Positions 9,590 through 19,797 of a DNA stretch of 64,000 nucleotides are shown here, one piece after another (the stretch's first letter is position 1; each line of letters begins with the position of its first letter). The notes under the pieces were generated by a model, which did no database searches, was not told the origin of the DNA, and was given only the letters and a program-made list of their open reading frames with translations. Position numbers and translations under genes: made by a program. Origin of the DNA: Isochrysis galbana (taxonomy: Eukaryota; Haptophyta; Isochrysidales; Isochrysidaceae); contig CM030932.1 of assembly GCA_018136815.1 (NCBI GenBank), forward strand, positions 9,067,628-9,131,627, written 5' to 3'.

Positions 9590-10256
9590 GCCTCAATCAT
9601 ACGGTGTGGTCTCAGCTTGACTCGTCCGCAGTAGCTTTCCCTCTGTCTCTGGCACACTTGTTCTTAGATGAGAGCGAGCAAGAGATTGTCGGCAAGCTCA
9701 TGCCGAAGCTACATGTCAGCGGTCGACGGGGGGTGGCCACATATCTTGTTTACGTCTCTCCTCTTCCTATGACGTTTCTCCGGATTTTCAAGGATGTCGG
9801 AGCAGCACGGCGCTACGATTCGATCTGCTCCGTGCGCTCTACCTGTACACACGCTGTGCAAGCGTCCTTTTCTTCATGTCGCTGTGTGCACGATCTTTCA
9901 TTGATCGCCAATCATCCCTGCCCGCTACGGCTCTTTCTCATTCTTCCGGGGTGCCTTTGCGATTTGCAATCATCATCATTGGTGCAGTCCTACTATTGCG
10001 TGGCGGGAGATCCGTGAGCGACCAAGCATCTAGGCGGGATCGATCAGTGAACACCTCGTCGAAATACCCCCCACTGTGAGACACGGGGGCCAGCCAGAAA
10101 TTCGGGTTGCAGAAATCCTCGGACTTGTGAAAACTTTTGCTCGATGCGCCCCGTCCCGCCCTGGGCCGGGGCCGCTTGAGTGTTCGGTCACTGTGAACAG
10201 GCGAGGAATGAGAAAGGTCGGACTTGGTATCCTTATACTAGTATTACTTATAAAAA
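9590..10256. other. 3' flank of the W-x-W gene, no gene seen
   Basis: Ordinary-composition sequence without a supportable reading frame. It contains the 3' UTR of the upstream gene and the approach to the next repeat block. Confidence 0.35.
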
Positions 10257-10560
10257 ACATCTGAAGATTCAGGGCTACTACACCTACTATCGTCCGGTTT
10301 CTTTCTCTTACTATCCGACAACGCCCCTGTTCCTTCCTCTCCACCCCCTAACCTTCCCCCCTTCGTTCCTTTGTCTTTGTCTTCGGTTTCCGGGGTGCGG
10401 CCCAGGTGAGGTGCACTACCTTGGGCCCGGTTCGGGAGTTGGGTTCCGGGCGGGCCTTCTGAGCATTGCGTCTTTGCCTCTCTCTCTCTGGCAGTTGACA
10501 GTTGACGGCTCGCCTTCCTTCGCGTCCGTTGTGGTTTCATCTCGTTCTTGCTCTTCGGTT
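10257..10560 (-). mobile_element. Probable diverged LINE 3' UTR, copy 4
   Basis: Read on the minus strand, this segment has the layout of the other LINE 3' ends: CCCGCCC, then GGGCCCAAGGTAGTGCACCT (compare GGGCCCCAAGTAGTGCACGA at 32801-32820), a GGGGGAAGGTTAGGG block, and the same CTGAATCTTCAG flank as copy 1. No ORF remains. Confidence 0.35.
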
Positions 10561-10767
10561 TTGTGATCGGCTAGGTCGCGTCGGGGTGTCGTGCTGTTTC
10601 TGCGTGCGTTTTCCGGTCATTGTGTGCGTCGTTCGCCTTTTGTTTGGGCTATTTGTCTTTCGTTCCGGCCGGTGTGGTTTGCACTAAGTGTTCCACCCTG
10701 AGCTCTTTGGCGAGGTTGGTTACTTCTATACTTGGTATCAGATTGTTGATTGTTGACAACTTCACAA

Positions 10768-11365
10768 CCTACTTTTAGCTAAGTGGGGGACAATTGGGGC
10801 CTCGCGCCCCCCTCACACCATCGCGGACACCCCCCGGGGTGGGCCCGTACAATCAACCCAGCCTCTGCCCGCTTTGGCAGGGGCAGGGCACTCATCAATC
10901 TGGCCCAGACCCTTCGGGGGCGCGGTCCGCGAGCCGCGAGCTGCACTCCCAGACGCCCGCGCTGGGCCTGCCCTCGAGCTGACTCCCCCTCTGTCCCTGG
11001 TCGCCAGGCATACAGGAGACTTTGGGCGGCTCCCATGGCCAGCGAGGCGAGCGTGGGAGAGGCGGGGGGGCCAGGGGCTGAGCCCCAGCCTCCACTGCCC
11101 CCTGAGCTGCCCTTGCTGGCCCCCTGGGAGCCCCCAAAGGGCCCCTGAGAGCAGGCTAGGGCGCGCCGCATGGCGACGCGCCGCAGGGACGACGAAGGGA
11201 GAGCGTGGAGAGAGGGAAAGGGGGGGGGTTTCACCCCCCCCCCATGGAATGCAGTGAGAATTGGGCCCCGTTTGCGTTAGCAAACGGATGAGGGGCGGCT
11301 GGCGACAGGAGGGAGAAGAGAAGGGAGTGGCTCAATGGCGAGGAGAGTATCCCAGGTGGCAACGT
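10768..11365 (+). repeat. ~590-bp dispersed repeat, copy 1
   Basis: Closely matches 40997-41582 in the same orientation. Shared landmarks are CTACTTTTA near the start, CTCGCGCCCCCCTC, a GGACACCCCCCGGGGTGGGC palindrome, a CTGGTCGCCAGGCA box, a poly-C block, and a near-terminal hairpin CCGTTTGCGTTAGCAAACGG (8-bp stem). No protein reading frame is conserved between the copies. The second copy begins a 16-bp TSD-flanked insertion, so this is probably the 5' part of a non-autonomous retroposon. Confidence 0.75.
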
Positions 11366-11463
11366 CACACTGAGCTTGGTCAATCCGATGCCTCAAAACT
11401 ATAATGAGCGTATATTACTCCGTCAGCTGTCAGGTCGTTAAATCAGAAATGCCTAGATAGTAC

Positions 11464-11617
11464 CGGGAGGTGATGGCGATTGAAACGCGCTTTTCCATGT
11501 GTAGGTGATTGAAGGCTTTTCCATGCGGTGGCGGTGGGGGTGATGGCGATTGAACGCGTTTCTATGCTGTGGGTGATGGTGGGGGTGATGGCGATTGAAC
11601 GCGTTCCACGTGTAGGC
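11464..11617. repeat. Minisatellite interrupted by a TIR transposon
   Basis: Imperfect units built on GGTGATGGCGATTGAACGCG and TTTCTATGCTGTGGG. Related units reappear on the far side of the transposon (14466-14525), so the element 11620-14457 appears to sit inside the array. Confidence 0.6.
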
Positions 11618-12044
11618 TAGGGCGGTCAAACAGGGGCTTTTTAAACTATTAGTAAGGGTTGGGCTGCATTTTTTGACCGTGGCGCGATGCCCAATAAAAA
11701 ACCTCCCGGGGGGGCTACCTGACGCTACGAAAATCTTCGCCAAGAAATGGTGCGATTCGCCCCCCCTCCCCCCCCCCTCCGCCACGCGCGCTCACGCTCT
11801 ACCCGTAAAGAATTGGCGGTCGCGCCCGCGGGGGGATCGGTTCCTTTATATCTAAGCTACATTCGGCATTTGATTCCCGCCCGATGCAGCGCCGTGTCGG
11901 GCTGCCGACAGTCCGACCACCCCCTGACCCTCTGGCATCATTGCCCGCGCAGCCCACCCAGCTCCTCACAGCGCGCGCTCGCGGCTACCCTGGCTACCAG
12001 AGGCCCCACCCCGACCATCTCGACCCGCCCCTCGCAGGATTCAC

Positions 12045-12330
12045 CCTCTCTCGAACTCGGCATCGAGAACTAGGCTCAGCTCACCGGCGCGGCCGTCCAC
12101 GCGTGGCTGACGAGCCTCCGCGTTGAGGCTGCCTACGCGGCCATCCTCTCTCTGACAGTGCCAGATCCGGCATTGATCGATGAGGCGAGACCCGTGGGCG
12201 GCCTCAGGACGGGCTTCGTCGTGGCGCTCTACGCTGCGGCGGGCAGGAAAGCCCAAGATCCTGCCAGAGCGCCTCATAGCGCATCTCGCGGGAACCCACC
12301 ACCCAGAGCAGAAATCATTGTCTGCCGCTG
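12045..12330 (+). pseudogene. Remnant of the TIR-family ORF (element A)
   Basis: The reading frame includes LTSLRVEAAYAAILSL and PALIDEARPVGGLRTGF, homologous to the longer remnant at 48240-49293 (PALVDEARPVGGLSMAH) and to the minus-strand copy in element B. Stops and frame changes show that it is dead. The function of this conserved ORF is unknown. Confidence 0.55.
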
Positions 12331-12649
12331 GGTGGTGGCCTTGGCAGGTGGCATTAGATATTAATTGATACTGTTGATGACGCGCGACGGCGCAAAGAAA
12401 GCACTCTGGGCACGCGGAGCTCGAGAAGCGAAGAAGCACACCAAGGTCTTGGCGATACTTGACGTAGAAGTCAAGTAGAGCTGTAGACCGCGGAGCCGAC
12501 GCGGCGTTAGTCAACCTCCGGTGGGCAGCTGAGACAGAGAGCCGCTGGCAGTCCGCCAGTCAGACTTAAGTAAGCATCGACAAAAGCGGCGGCGGCGACG
12601 GGCCAGTAAGTGGGGGCGGCGGCGGCGGTGGCGCTCCCTCGGCTACGTC

Positions 12650-14245
12650 AGACGTCAACATTCAAAGGGATCTGCACATGGCTGACTGCGACGAGGTTTC
12701 GGCGCGCGGCCTGCACGATTGGCGTGGCTGTGTGGGTGGCCCCTGTATATTTAGTGTCCGGAAAGGCCCCCCATATGGATGGATTGTCGAAATCGGGCAC
12801 GCAGCGCGCCCGGAATCACTTCGAAGTTGGGCTCTCAGGGCCTCACTCGGAGACGTTGGGCGTCCAAAGGGCCCAGCGGATGGCTGATTTCGACCAAGTG
12901 TCGGCGCGCGGCCTGCCTGATTAGCGTGACTGTGTGGGTGGCCCCTGTGCATTTGGTGTCTGATGAGGCTCCCCATCTGGATGGATCGTCGAAATCGGGC
13001 ACGCAGCGTGCCCGGCATCAGCTTGAAGTTGGGCTCTCCCGGCCTCGCTCGGAGGCGTCAAACGTCGAATGGGCTCCATGGATGGCTGATTTCCACGAGA
13101 TTTCGGCGCGCGGCCCACGCGATTGGTGTGGCTGTGTGGGTGGCCCCTGTGCATTTGGTGTCTGGCGAGGCCCCCCATATGGATGGATCGTCGAAATAGG
13201 GCACGCAGCGTGCCCGGCATCAGCTTGAAGTTGGGCTCTCCGGGCCTCGCTCGGAGGCGTCAAACGTCGAATGGGTTCCACGGATGGCTGATTTCCACGA
13301 GATTTCGGCGCGCGGCCCACGCGATTGGTGTAGCTGTGTGGGTGGCCCCTGTGCATTTGGTGTCTGGCAAGGCCCCCCATCTAGGTGGATCGTCGAAATC
13401 GGGCCCGCAGCGTGCCCGGCATCAGCTTGAAGTTGGGCTCTCCGGGCCTCGCTCGGAGGCGTCAAACGTCGAATGGGCTCCACGGATGGCTGATTTCCAC
13501 GAGATTTCGGCGCGCGGCCCACGCGATTGGTGTGGCTGTGTGGGTGGCCCCTGTGCATTTGGTGTCTGGCGAGGCCCCCCATCTAGGTGGATCGTCGAAA
13601 TCGGGCCCGCAGCGTGCCCGGCATCAGCTTGAAGTTGGGCTCTCCCGGCCTCGCTCGGAGGCGTCAAACGTCGAAAGGGCTCCACGGATGGCTGATTTCC
13701 ACGAGATTTCGGGGCGCGGCCTGCACAATTGGCGTGGCTGTGCGGGTGGCCCCTGTGTATTTGGCGTCTGATGCGCTACTCCATCTGGACGGATCATCGT
13801 GATCGGGCACGCAGCGCGCCCGGCATCAGTTTAAAGTTGGGCTCTCCGGGCCTCACTTGGCGACGGCTCAACGTTCAATGGGCTCGGCGGATGGGTGATT
13901 TCGACGAGGTTTCGGGGCGCGGCCTGTCCGATTGGCGTGACCATGCGGGTGGGGCCTGTGTATTTGGTATCTGGAGGGGTCTCCCATCCGGATGGATCGT
14001 CGAAAACGGGCACGCAGCGCGCCCGCCATCGGTTCGAAGTTGGGCTCTCCGGGCCTCACTCGGCGACGGCTCAACGTTCAATGGGCTCGGCGGATGGGTG
14101 ATTTCGACGAGGGTTCGGCGCGCGGCCTGTCCGATTGGCGTGACCATGCGGATGGGGCCTGTGTATTTGGTATCTGGCGGGGTCTCCCATCCGGATGGAT
14201 CGTCGAAAACGGGCACGCAGCGCGCCCGGTCTCGACTTGAAGTTG
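12650..14245 (+). repeat. ~202-bp tandem repeat array, about eight units
   Basis: The string GGGC(A/C)CGCAGCG recurs near 12794, 12995, 13199, 13401, 13603, 13805, 14007 and 14211, i.e. every 201-204 bp. Units in the middle (about 13020-13680) are nearly identical, while outer units differ more. That is the pattern expected from unequal crossing-over. Because 202 is not a multiple of three, the long reading frames through the array change protein sequence from unit to unit and are not genes. Confidence 0.9.
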
Positions 14246-14519
14246 AGTTTTCAAGCTTTTGCGATTTTAGCGTCTTCTGTCTTTTTTTGATTACGTTTTG
14301 TTGTGGGGGCCCAAGGGGGGGTCCGGGTCCTAATGGACCCCGGATATGTGCTAGTTGGGTGTATTGGGAACTTTCTACCGTGAAAAATCCCCAAATTTCC
14401 TCAATTCTGAGATGGTCATTTTTTCACCCCTTATAAAAAAACACTGTTTGACCGCCCTATGTAGGCTGATGGTGATTGAACGCTTTTCTATGCTGTGGGT
14501 GATGGTGATTATTGAGCGC

Positions 14520-14646
14520 TTCTCGCCTTTTCGTGGCGCCAGGTGGCCCCCCTTGGAGTTTTGTTGTGGGCTTTTTGGAGAATGGTCAACAAATGTCACC
14601 CCCCCCCTCCCCTAATTTGTAATTAAAAAGCCCTGTTTGACCGCCC
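14520..14646 (-). mobile_element. Right end of a second TIR element (subfamily 2)
   Basis: Ends TTAAAAAGCCCTGTTTGACC then GCCC|TA at 14646/14648. Its reverse complement matches the start of the element at 47791 over about 110 bases, including the CCCACAACAAAACTCC box and the GGCCACCTG box. It shares only the TIR with element A, so it belongs to a different subfamily. Its other end was not found. Confidence 0.6.
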
Positions 14647-15038
14647 TACATATTCGACGGAACGTGACCTTGCCTGTGCGCCTTCGCGACTCTTCCCCAA
14701 GTTCCCAAAGTGCAAAGTGCAAAGTGGGAACGAGCTTCGCTCCGACATGTGCACTATGCACGTTCCTACTGACATCAACTGGCATGACCCGAGAGGGTAT
14801 TCCTTACCCTGCATAGCATGCCATTTTGGGCGGGCCATGCCCATTTGGGTGCTAGAATACCAAGGGGAGGACTGGGGTGCTAGGAAATGGCTAAGCACTG
14901 AATACTGAATTTGTACTCCTACTTTACATATGCGGAGGGATAGTCCATAGAGTAGTCCTGTCGAAGGGCGGCACGGCACACTACTCTGTACCTTGTACCC
15001 CCCCCGCCCCTCCCTCTCCTTCTCCCGGCCGAGCACCG

Positions 15039-15485
15039 ATGGCTGAGGCGGGCCAGCCGGGAGTGCGGGAGTGGCCCCAGTACAGGATGGAGGAGGTGGC
15101 GCGTCACTGCCGCAAGGACGATGCGTGGATAGTCGTTCGCGACCAGGTGTGCACGTGCTCGCAGGGCGCTCGCGGCCTCCTTGTATGATCCGGCTCTGCT
15201 GAGGCCCTCCCTCTTGACTTTCTGCCCTCCACTTAGGTGTACAACATGACGGCGCACGTACTGAATCATGAGGGCTGGACATCGTCCGGCAAAATATCAA
15301 CCTTGCTAGCCATCCTCGGCGCCATGGGTCAGGATTGCACCGAGGACTTTGAGGAGGTCCATTCACCGGCAGCTTGGGCAATGCTGTCTGCTTTCCAGAT
15401 TGGCGTTCTGGAAACACCCAACGTTGGAAGGAGAAGGGCAACGATGCGCACCTGGGAGCAGCTGGAAGAGGCAGGTCTGGTGTGA
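15039..15485 (+). CDS. Small cytochrome b5-like heme protein (two exons)
   Basis: Exons 15039-15146 and 15237-15485, GT-AG intron of 90 bp in phase 0; 118 aa. The protein is a single cytochrome b5 fold: EEVARHCRKDDAWIVV at the N-terminus, the first heme-ligand His at 47 (VLNHEGW, a variant of HPGG) and the second at 78 (EEVHSPAAW). It has no transmembrane anchor, so it should be a soluble one-electron carrier. The stretch around the second ligand (CTEDFEEVHS) is very close to that in the nitrate reductase encoded 4.5 kb downstream (CTEDFEALHS). That suggests derivation from, or partnership with, the nitrate reductase heme domain. The HEGW variant of HPGG is unusual; both axial His are kept. 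Confidence 0.82.
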
Positions 15486-16139
15486 AGCATCACCCTTCTC
15501 CGCAGCCTCAGCTGTGTTTGTGTTTAGCGTGCAACGGATCGGGTCCTCGGCGTGTGCCCTCGTCATGGGTTTGCAACGGCACCACGGGAAAGCGTACACA
15601 ATGCCTCACGTGATGCCTGCATATCAACTATCACTTGGGCTCAGCGTACTGCTTGCTACCTCGATGAGCATAAACCTACGTCTCTTCTATCAGAAACCCA
15701 ACGCTTCTAGGCTTTCAGCCCTCAATCAGCTCCTAGGTCAAAAACCGATGTAGCTAGAGTCAACTGAATCTCTATGCCCAGGGCGCGAGCTGGAGCGAGA
15801 CAGCGCGGCCGGCCATATCAGTTGCCTTATTTCTGACGACGAGGATTCTCTACGACGCCCGATTCTTGCTACCCCTCACCCCCTACCCTGGTAGAGGTGG
15901 TGATGTCAATCTTCCCCGCGCTTTCTCATGTTGTCGATCTCGACGTGCAGTGAGTCTGAACGTGTTGTCCAACTGATCTTCCCCTTATTCCTCATTTTGT
16001 AGCCTCCGATGACAGGGGAGAAAATGCCTGAGAGTCGTTCAAGTGTTTGGGTCGGGAAATAAGTGCAGCCGCTGCCAAGTCTCAGCAACTCGAAGCTCAA
16101 GGTACTGGTGTTGGCGAAATGAACGAGACGACTCGTGTG
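15486..16139. other. 3' flank of the b5 gene, no gene seen
   Basis: Includes the probable 3' UTR of the cytochrome b5 gene. No further supportable frame, ending at the TA that begins transposon B. Confidence 0.4.
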
Positions 16140-16580
16140 TAGGGCGGTCAAACAGGGGCTTTTTAACTATTAGTAAGGGTTGGGCTGCATTTTTTGACCG
16201 TGGCGCGATGCCCAAAAAAAATCTTAAAAACTAGCCGCTACTTGCACGGCACGAGGCAGATTGCTGGTGCTACTCCTAACTACCCTCCCTTTCCTACAAC
16301 TCCCCCTTTCCCCTCCCCCCCCGATTCCTTCTCTAGAAGACCGGGAGAGGGGAGGCCGCGCGCGCTGCTTCGACCAGGGGCGTGAGATAGGGGGGGGAAG
16401 AGTGAATGATGTCCTTGTTCGGGTGTCCGTTCCGCCCCCTCAGGGGCCGGCAATCAATATACGCCTTCTTTGTCTTAGTTCGAGTGGATTATATTATTTT
16501 CCTGATGCTGATGCCTACCTCGTAAGGCCAAGGCCTGTAACCACTTGGATTTGGGACTAACAGGATATTGTGGGTAGTTC

Positions 16581-16643
16581 ACCGACCCCTATCTAGTTAG
16601 ATAGTGATAGTGACCGACCCCTATCTAGTTAGATAGTGATAGT
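16581..16643. repeat. Two tandem 32-bp units with a palindromic core
   Basis: Two copies of ACCGACCCCTATCTAGTTAG followed by ATAGTGATAGTG, containing the near-palindrome CTATCTAGTTAGATAG. Related CTATCTAGATAG palindromes recur at 30901-30990 and just right of element B (18815-18840). Confidence 0.7.
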
Positions 16644-16757
16644 TGCAAATGGCCCCCTGGGTAGCTGGGTATTCTAGGTATCCCGATACCCATATCCCAT
16701 ATATATACTAAAAGTCGTACTATATATATAATATTAATATTATTTATTTATAGTAGT

Positions 16758-16832
16758 GTGATAGTGTGTGTGTGTGTGTGTACGTGTGTGTACGCGCGCG
16801 CGCGTGTGTGTCGTGTGCGCGTGTGTGTGTGT
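16758..16832. repeat. TG/CG alternating microsatellite
   Basis: Alternating purine-pyrimidine tract (TG)n-(CG)n-(TG)n, able to adopt Z-DNA. It sits next to a strongly AT-rich stretch at 16690-16755. Confidence 0.85.
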
Positions 16833-17085
16833 GCCCCTACATATACGGCCGCAAGCAGCAATAAGCGGACCCATCCCCCCCCCGTATCGCTTTCCCCCCC
16901 CTTCTCCTTTCTTTTTTTTTTACTTATTTTGCGGCGGTGTCCGTTTTGAGAGGCGGGAGCCGACGCGAGGCGGCAGGCGGGAGGGAGGTGAACATGTATC
17001 CAAAAGAAAATGTTGTTGTGTGTGGGCATGCGGCCATCGGGCAGTTGCTGCCGGCAGATGTCTCTCTTTCGCTGGATTTCGCCAC

Positions 17086-17511
17086 ATGGAGTCGACGGTG
17101 CAGGACAGCACGTGCCTGCAGCTCATCTTCGTTGACTTCCTCTTCAAGTACGACCTGCACTCCCACTTCACATACCACCAAGATCTTCGGCACGGAAAGT
17201 CGGCGGTCTTCACGGCAGTTGTTAAGCTTACAGCAGATGAAAGCAGCCTTCACGTCGCCGGCGCTGTAGCGCCCGCTGTTTTCAAGGAGATTGGTGACGC
17301 CCATGTGCTACTGTCTCGCATGTACCACAGGTCTGGCGCAAGCACTGCTCGCACAGTGCTGGCTGTCTTCTTCTACAAGATCGGCAGGGAGCGCACGCGT
17401 CTGGAATCAGCCGGAGTCGAGACGGACGAACAGCACGAGGAAACGCAGCAGGGTGAAATAGCGGAGGGAGCATGTTCGAGCGACAGCGACAACAACGTGC
17501 CCAGCCTCTGA
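17086..17511 (+). CDS. Unrecognised small protein inside transposon B
   Basis: 141 codons from the Met at 17086 to TGA. The frame is open further upstream, but that part reads through the microsatellite and cannot be coding as is; a 5' exon or intron is possible. Third positions are mostly C/G, as in host genes, and the sequence is non-repetitive: LIFVDFLFKYDLHSHFTYHQ, then VFTAVVKLTADESS, then ARTVLAVFFYKIGRE, ending in an acidic tail. I do not recognise the family. Its position between two TIRs of the same transposon, in a place where the sister element has tandem repeats instead, suggests captured cargo. It could be a host-gene fragment or an accessory protein of the element. Confidence 0.45.
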   Translation: MESTVQDSTCLQLIFVDFLFKYDLHSHFTYHQDLRHGKSAVFTAVVKLTADESSLHVAGAVAPAVFKEIGDAHVLLSRMYHRSGASTARTVLAVFFYKIGRERTRLESAGVETDEQHEETQQGEIAEGACSSDSDNNVPSL

Positions 17512-18089
17512 AAATGGGCCCCCCGCTGGCTTCATGTGTTCAGCGCGGGGTTGTTGTGTTGCTGCTGCACTTCCGCTGCTGCGCTTCCCATGTCCGCATA
17601 AGTGAATGAATCAGCTTGAGGATCTTGTATTGAATAGAACGGGTGTGTGCGCGCGGGATTTGATGTGCGCGCGCGGGCTCCGCAGCTGTATGTGGCGTCG
17701 ATGCCGCAGTTGGAGTGAAGGAGTGTGCGTGCAGTGCAGGTGCCTGCTTATTTTTTCCGATAACAGATAACATGGGTGGTGTGCCCCACCACTTGATCAA
17801 TTTTGGCTCTCAACTTGCAATCCCACGCGAGCACGATCAACAGCCACCTTGGCGGGCTACTGGCCGCCCAGCGCGCCCCGTTCACCGTGTCTTCACCTGC
17901 ACCTGCAGTTCCTGCACTCTCACCTTCACCTGCACCTTCACTGAAGAAAAAACTTCGGACCAGCACCTTCCCAGTTGGAAAAAATTTTTATTGCGGCGGC
18001 AGTCATTTTGCGGACGAGGCTCGGCGCCCAGCGCATCCACTCTGCGTGGCGTTCTGAGCGAAAAAAAATTATCACCTGGCCCTCTTTTG

Positions 18090-18365
18090 ACGGAACGCGA
18101 CTTCTGCTCTGGGTGGTGGGTTCCCGCCAGATGCGCTGTGAGGCGTTCTGGCAGGATCTTGGGCTTTCCTCCTCGCCGTGGCGTTGAGGGCCACGACGTG
18201 GCCCGTCCTGAGGCCGCCCACGGGCCTCACCTTATCGACCAGCGCCGTATCTGGCACTGTCAGAGAGAGAAGGACCGCGAGGGCAGCCTCAACGCGGAGG
18301 CTCGTAAGCCACGCGTGGACGGCCGCGCTGGTGACCTGGTCCTGGTTCTCGATGCCGAGTTCGAG
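18090..18365 (-). pseudogene. Remnant of the TIR-family ORF (element B)
   Basis: Minus-strand frame containing VHAWLTSLRVEAALAVLL and ALVDKVRPVGGLRTGHVV, about 90% identical to the remnant in element A and homologous to 48240-49293. It is truncated at both ends. The function of this ORF family is unknown. Confidence 0.5.
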
Positions 18366-18799
18366 TGAGGGCGAATCCTGCGAGGGGCGGGTCGGGATGG
18401 TCGGGGCGGGGCCTGTGGTAGCCAGGGTAGCCGCGCGCGCGCTGTGAGGAGCTGGGTGGGCTGCGCGGGCAATGATGCCAGAGGGTCAGGGGGTGGTCGG
18501 ACTGTCGGCAGCCCGACACGGCGCTGCATCGGGCGGGAATCAAATGCCGAATGTAGCTTAGATATACAGGAACCGATCCCCCCCGCGGGCGCGACCGCCA
18601 ATTCTTTACGGGTAGAGCGTGAGCGCGCGTGACGGAGGGGGAGGGGGAGAGAGGGGGGGCGGATCGCACCATTTCTTGGCGAAGATTTTCGTAGTCAGGT
18701 AGCCCCCCCCCCCGGAGGTTTTTTATTGGGCATCGCGCCACGGTCAAAAAATGCAGCCCAACCCTTACTATTTGTTAAAAAGCCCCTGTTTGACCGCCC

Positions 18800-19020
18800 T
18801 AATAGTGGCCGACTGCTATCTACTATCTAGTTAGTTAACGATAGCTGATTTTGCTCCTCGATAGCTCGATATCTCGATATCGGGGTATCTTGTTCCACGC
18901 CTTAGCCTTCAACGCGCGCTCAGGAATTGGTTGGGCACCGAGTCACGGAGTACAAAACAGCTGCGGTGAAGCACCTTTTTCGGTGCTTCAGCCCGGCAGT
19001 AAAGAGTTAAAACGTTTTTT
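18800..19020. other. Gap between transposon B and the simple-sequence block
   Basis: Carries a short dispersed repeat (18902-18947, also at 6840) and CTATCTACTATCTAG-type palindromes. No gene seen. Confidence 0.4.
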
Positions 19021-19760
19021 CTATGTGGGTGGGGGGGGGGGGTGCTGCGTGCGGTGGGGGGTGGGTAGCGGGGGGGAGGACGGGCGACCGTCGGCCCGGG
19101 CCCTCTTTTTACAAGTTAAAGAGAGGGCTGGCTCGGCGTTCGTCGGCATCTGCGCGGCATTCCCGGGAATCTTCGGGAATGGGATGGTCGGAGATGCGCC
19201 CCGCGTGTGCATCTGAGAAGGTGAGAGAGAGAGAGGGGCGGGGGGAGGGAGAGAGGGAGGGAGGGGGAGGGAGGGAGAGAGGGAGAGAGGGAGAGAGAGA
19301 GAGAGGGGGGGAGGGAGGGAGAGAGAGGGAGAGATGTGTAAAGTCGTTCAGGCGCTTGGCGGGGAGGGACGCGCCGGGGTGGGGGGGGGGGGGGGGAGGG
19401 TTGGGGGGGGGGGGGGGGGACGGGCGGCACCACGGCGCCGCCGGCCACGCCTCGTCGCCTCCGCCGTCCCCGCGCCGTCCCCTCCCCCGCCCCCCCCCCC
19501 GCCCCCTCTCCCCTCCTCTCTCGGCGGTTTCTCTCGAGCCCTGCCGCTGGGTGTTCCCCCCCCCCCCCCCCCCGCCCCCGCCCCCACTCGCCCCACCCAC
19601 CCACCACCCCCCTTTTCCTCCAAGGGGGGGGGGGGGGGGCGGGGGGGGGGGAGGGGAAATAAGCAGCGCGAGTGCAAGGCCGCCCACCGGCCGGGGGGGG
19701 GGGGGGGGGGGGCGGGGCGGGGGGGGGGGGGGAGCGGCGTCCCCTCGTCCCTCCCCCCGC

Positions 19761-19797
<37 letters not shown>

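Larger units (their letters stand above)
11620..14457 (+). mobile_element. TIR DNA transposon A (TA target site), non-autonomous
   Basis: Starts TA|GGGCGGTCAAACAGGGGC and ends CTGTTTGACCGCCC|TA. A TA duplication and G-rich termini are as in Tc1/mariner-like elements. The left ~700 bp (11620-12325) is a close inverted match of the right end of element B (18095-18799). Inside are a decayed piece of the family ORF (about 12045-12330) and an array of ~202-bp repeats. The right TIR is only about 14 bp identical to the left, so the element could instead end at the next TIR, 14646. No DDE transposase is visible. Confidence 0.65.
16142..18799. mobile_element. TIR DNA transposon B (2658 bp, TA target site)
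   Basis: Flanked by TA at 16140-16141 and 18800-18801. The ends are long inverted repeats of about 75 bp: GGGCGGTCAAACAGGGGC, then AGTAAGGGTTGGGCTGCA, then TTTTTTGACCGTGGCGCGAT, mirrored at 18728-18799 with only a few differences. The right ~700 bp carries a minus-strand remnant of the family ORF. The centre holds AT-rich DNA, a TG/CG microsatellite and an unrelated small gene (17086-17511). TA duplication plus TIR fit a Tc1/mariner-type mechanism, but no transposase is visible, so this copy would be non-autonomous. The different interiors of elements A and B suggest exchange or capture of cargo. Confidence 0.75.

Noticed and set aside
10783-11283. ORFs in the dispersed repeat on both strands
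   Set aside because: The second copy at 40997-41582 does not preserve any of these frames, so the repeat is non-coding.
12779-14240. Long reading frames through the ~202-bp array (plus and minus)
   Set aside because: The unit length is not a multiple of three, and the frames are open only because the repeat lacks stops. There is no coding bias or conserved protein.
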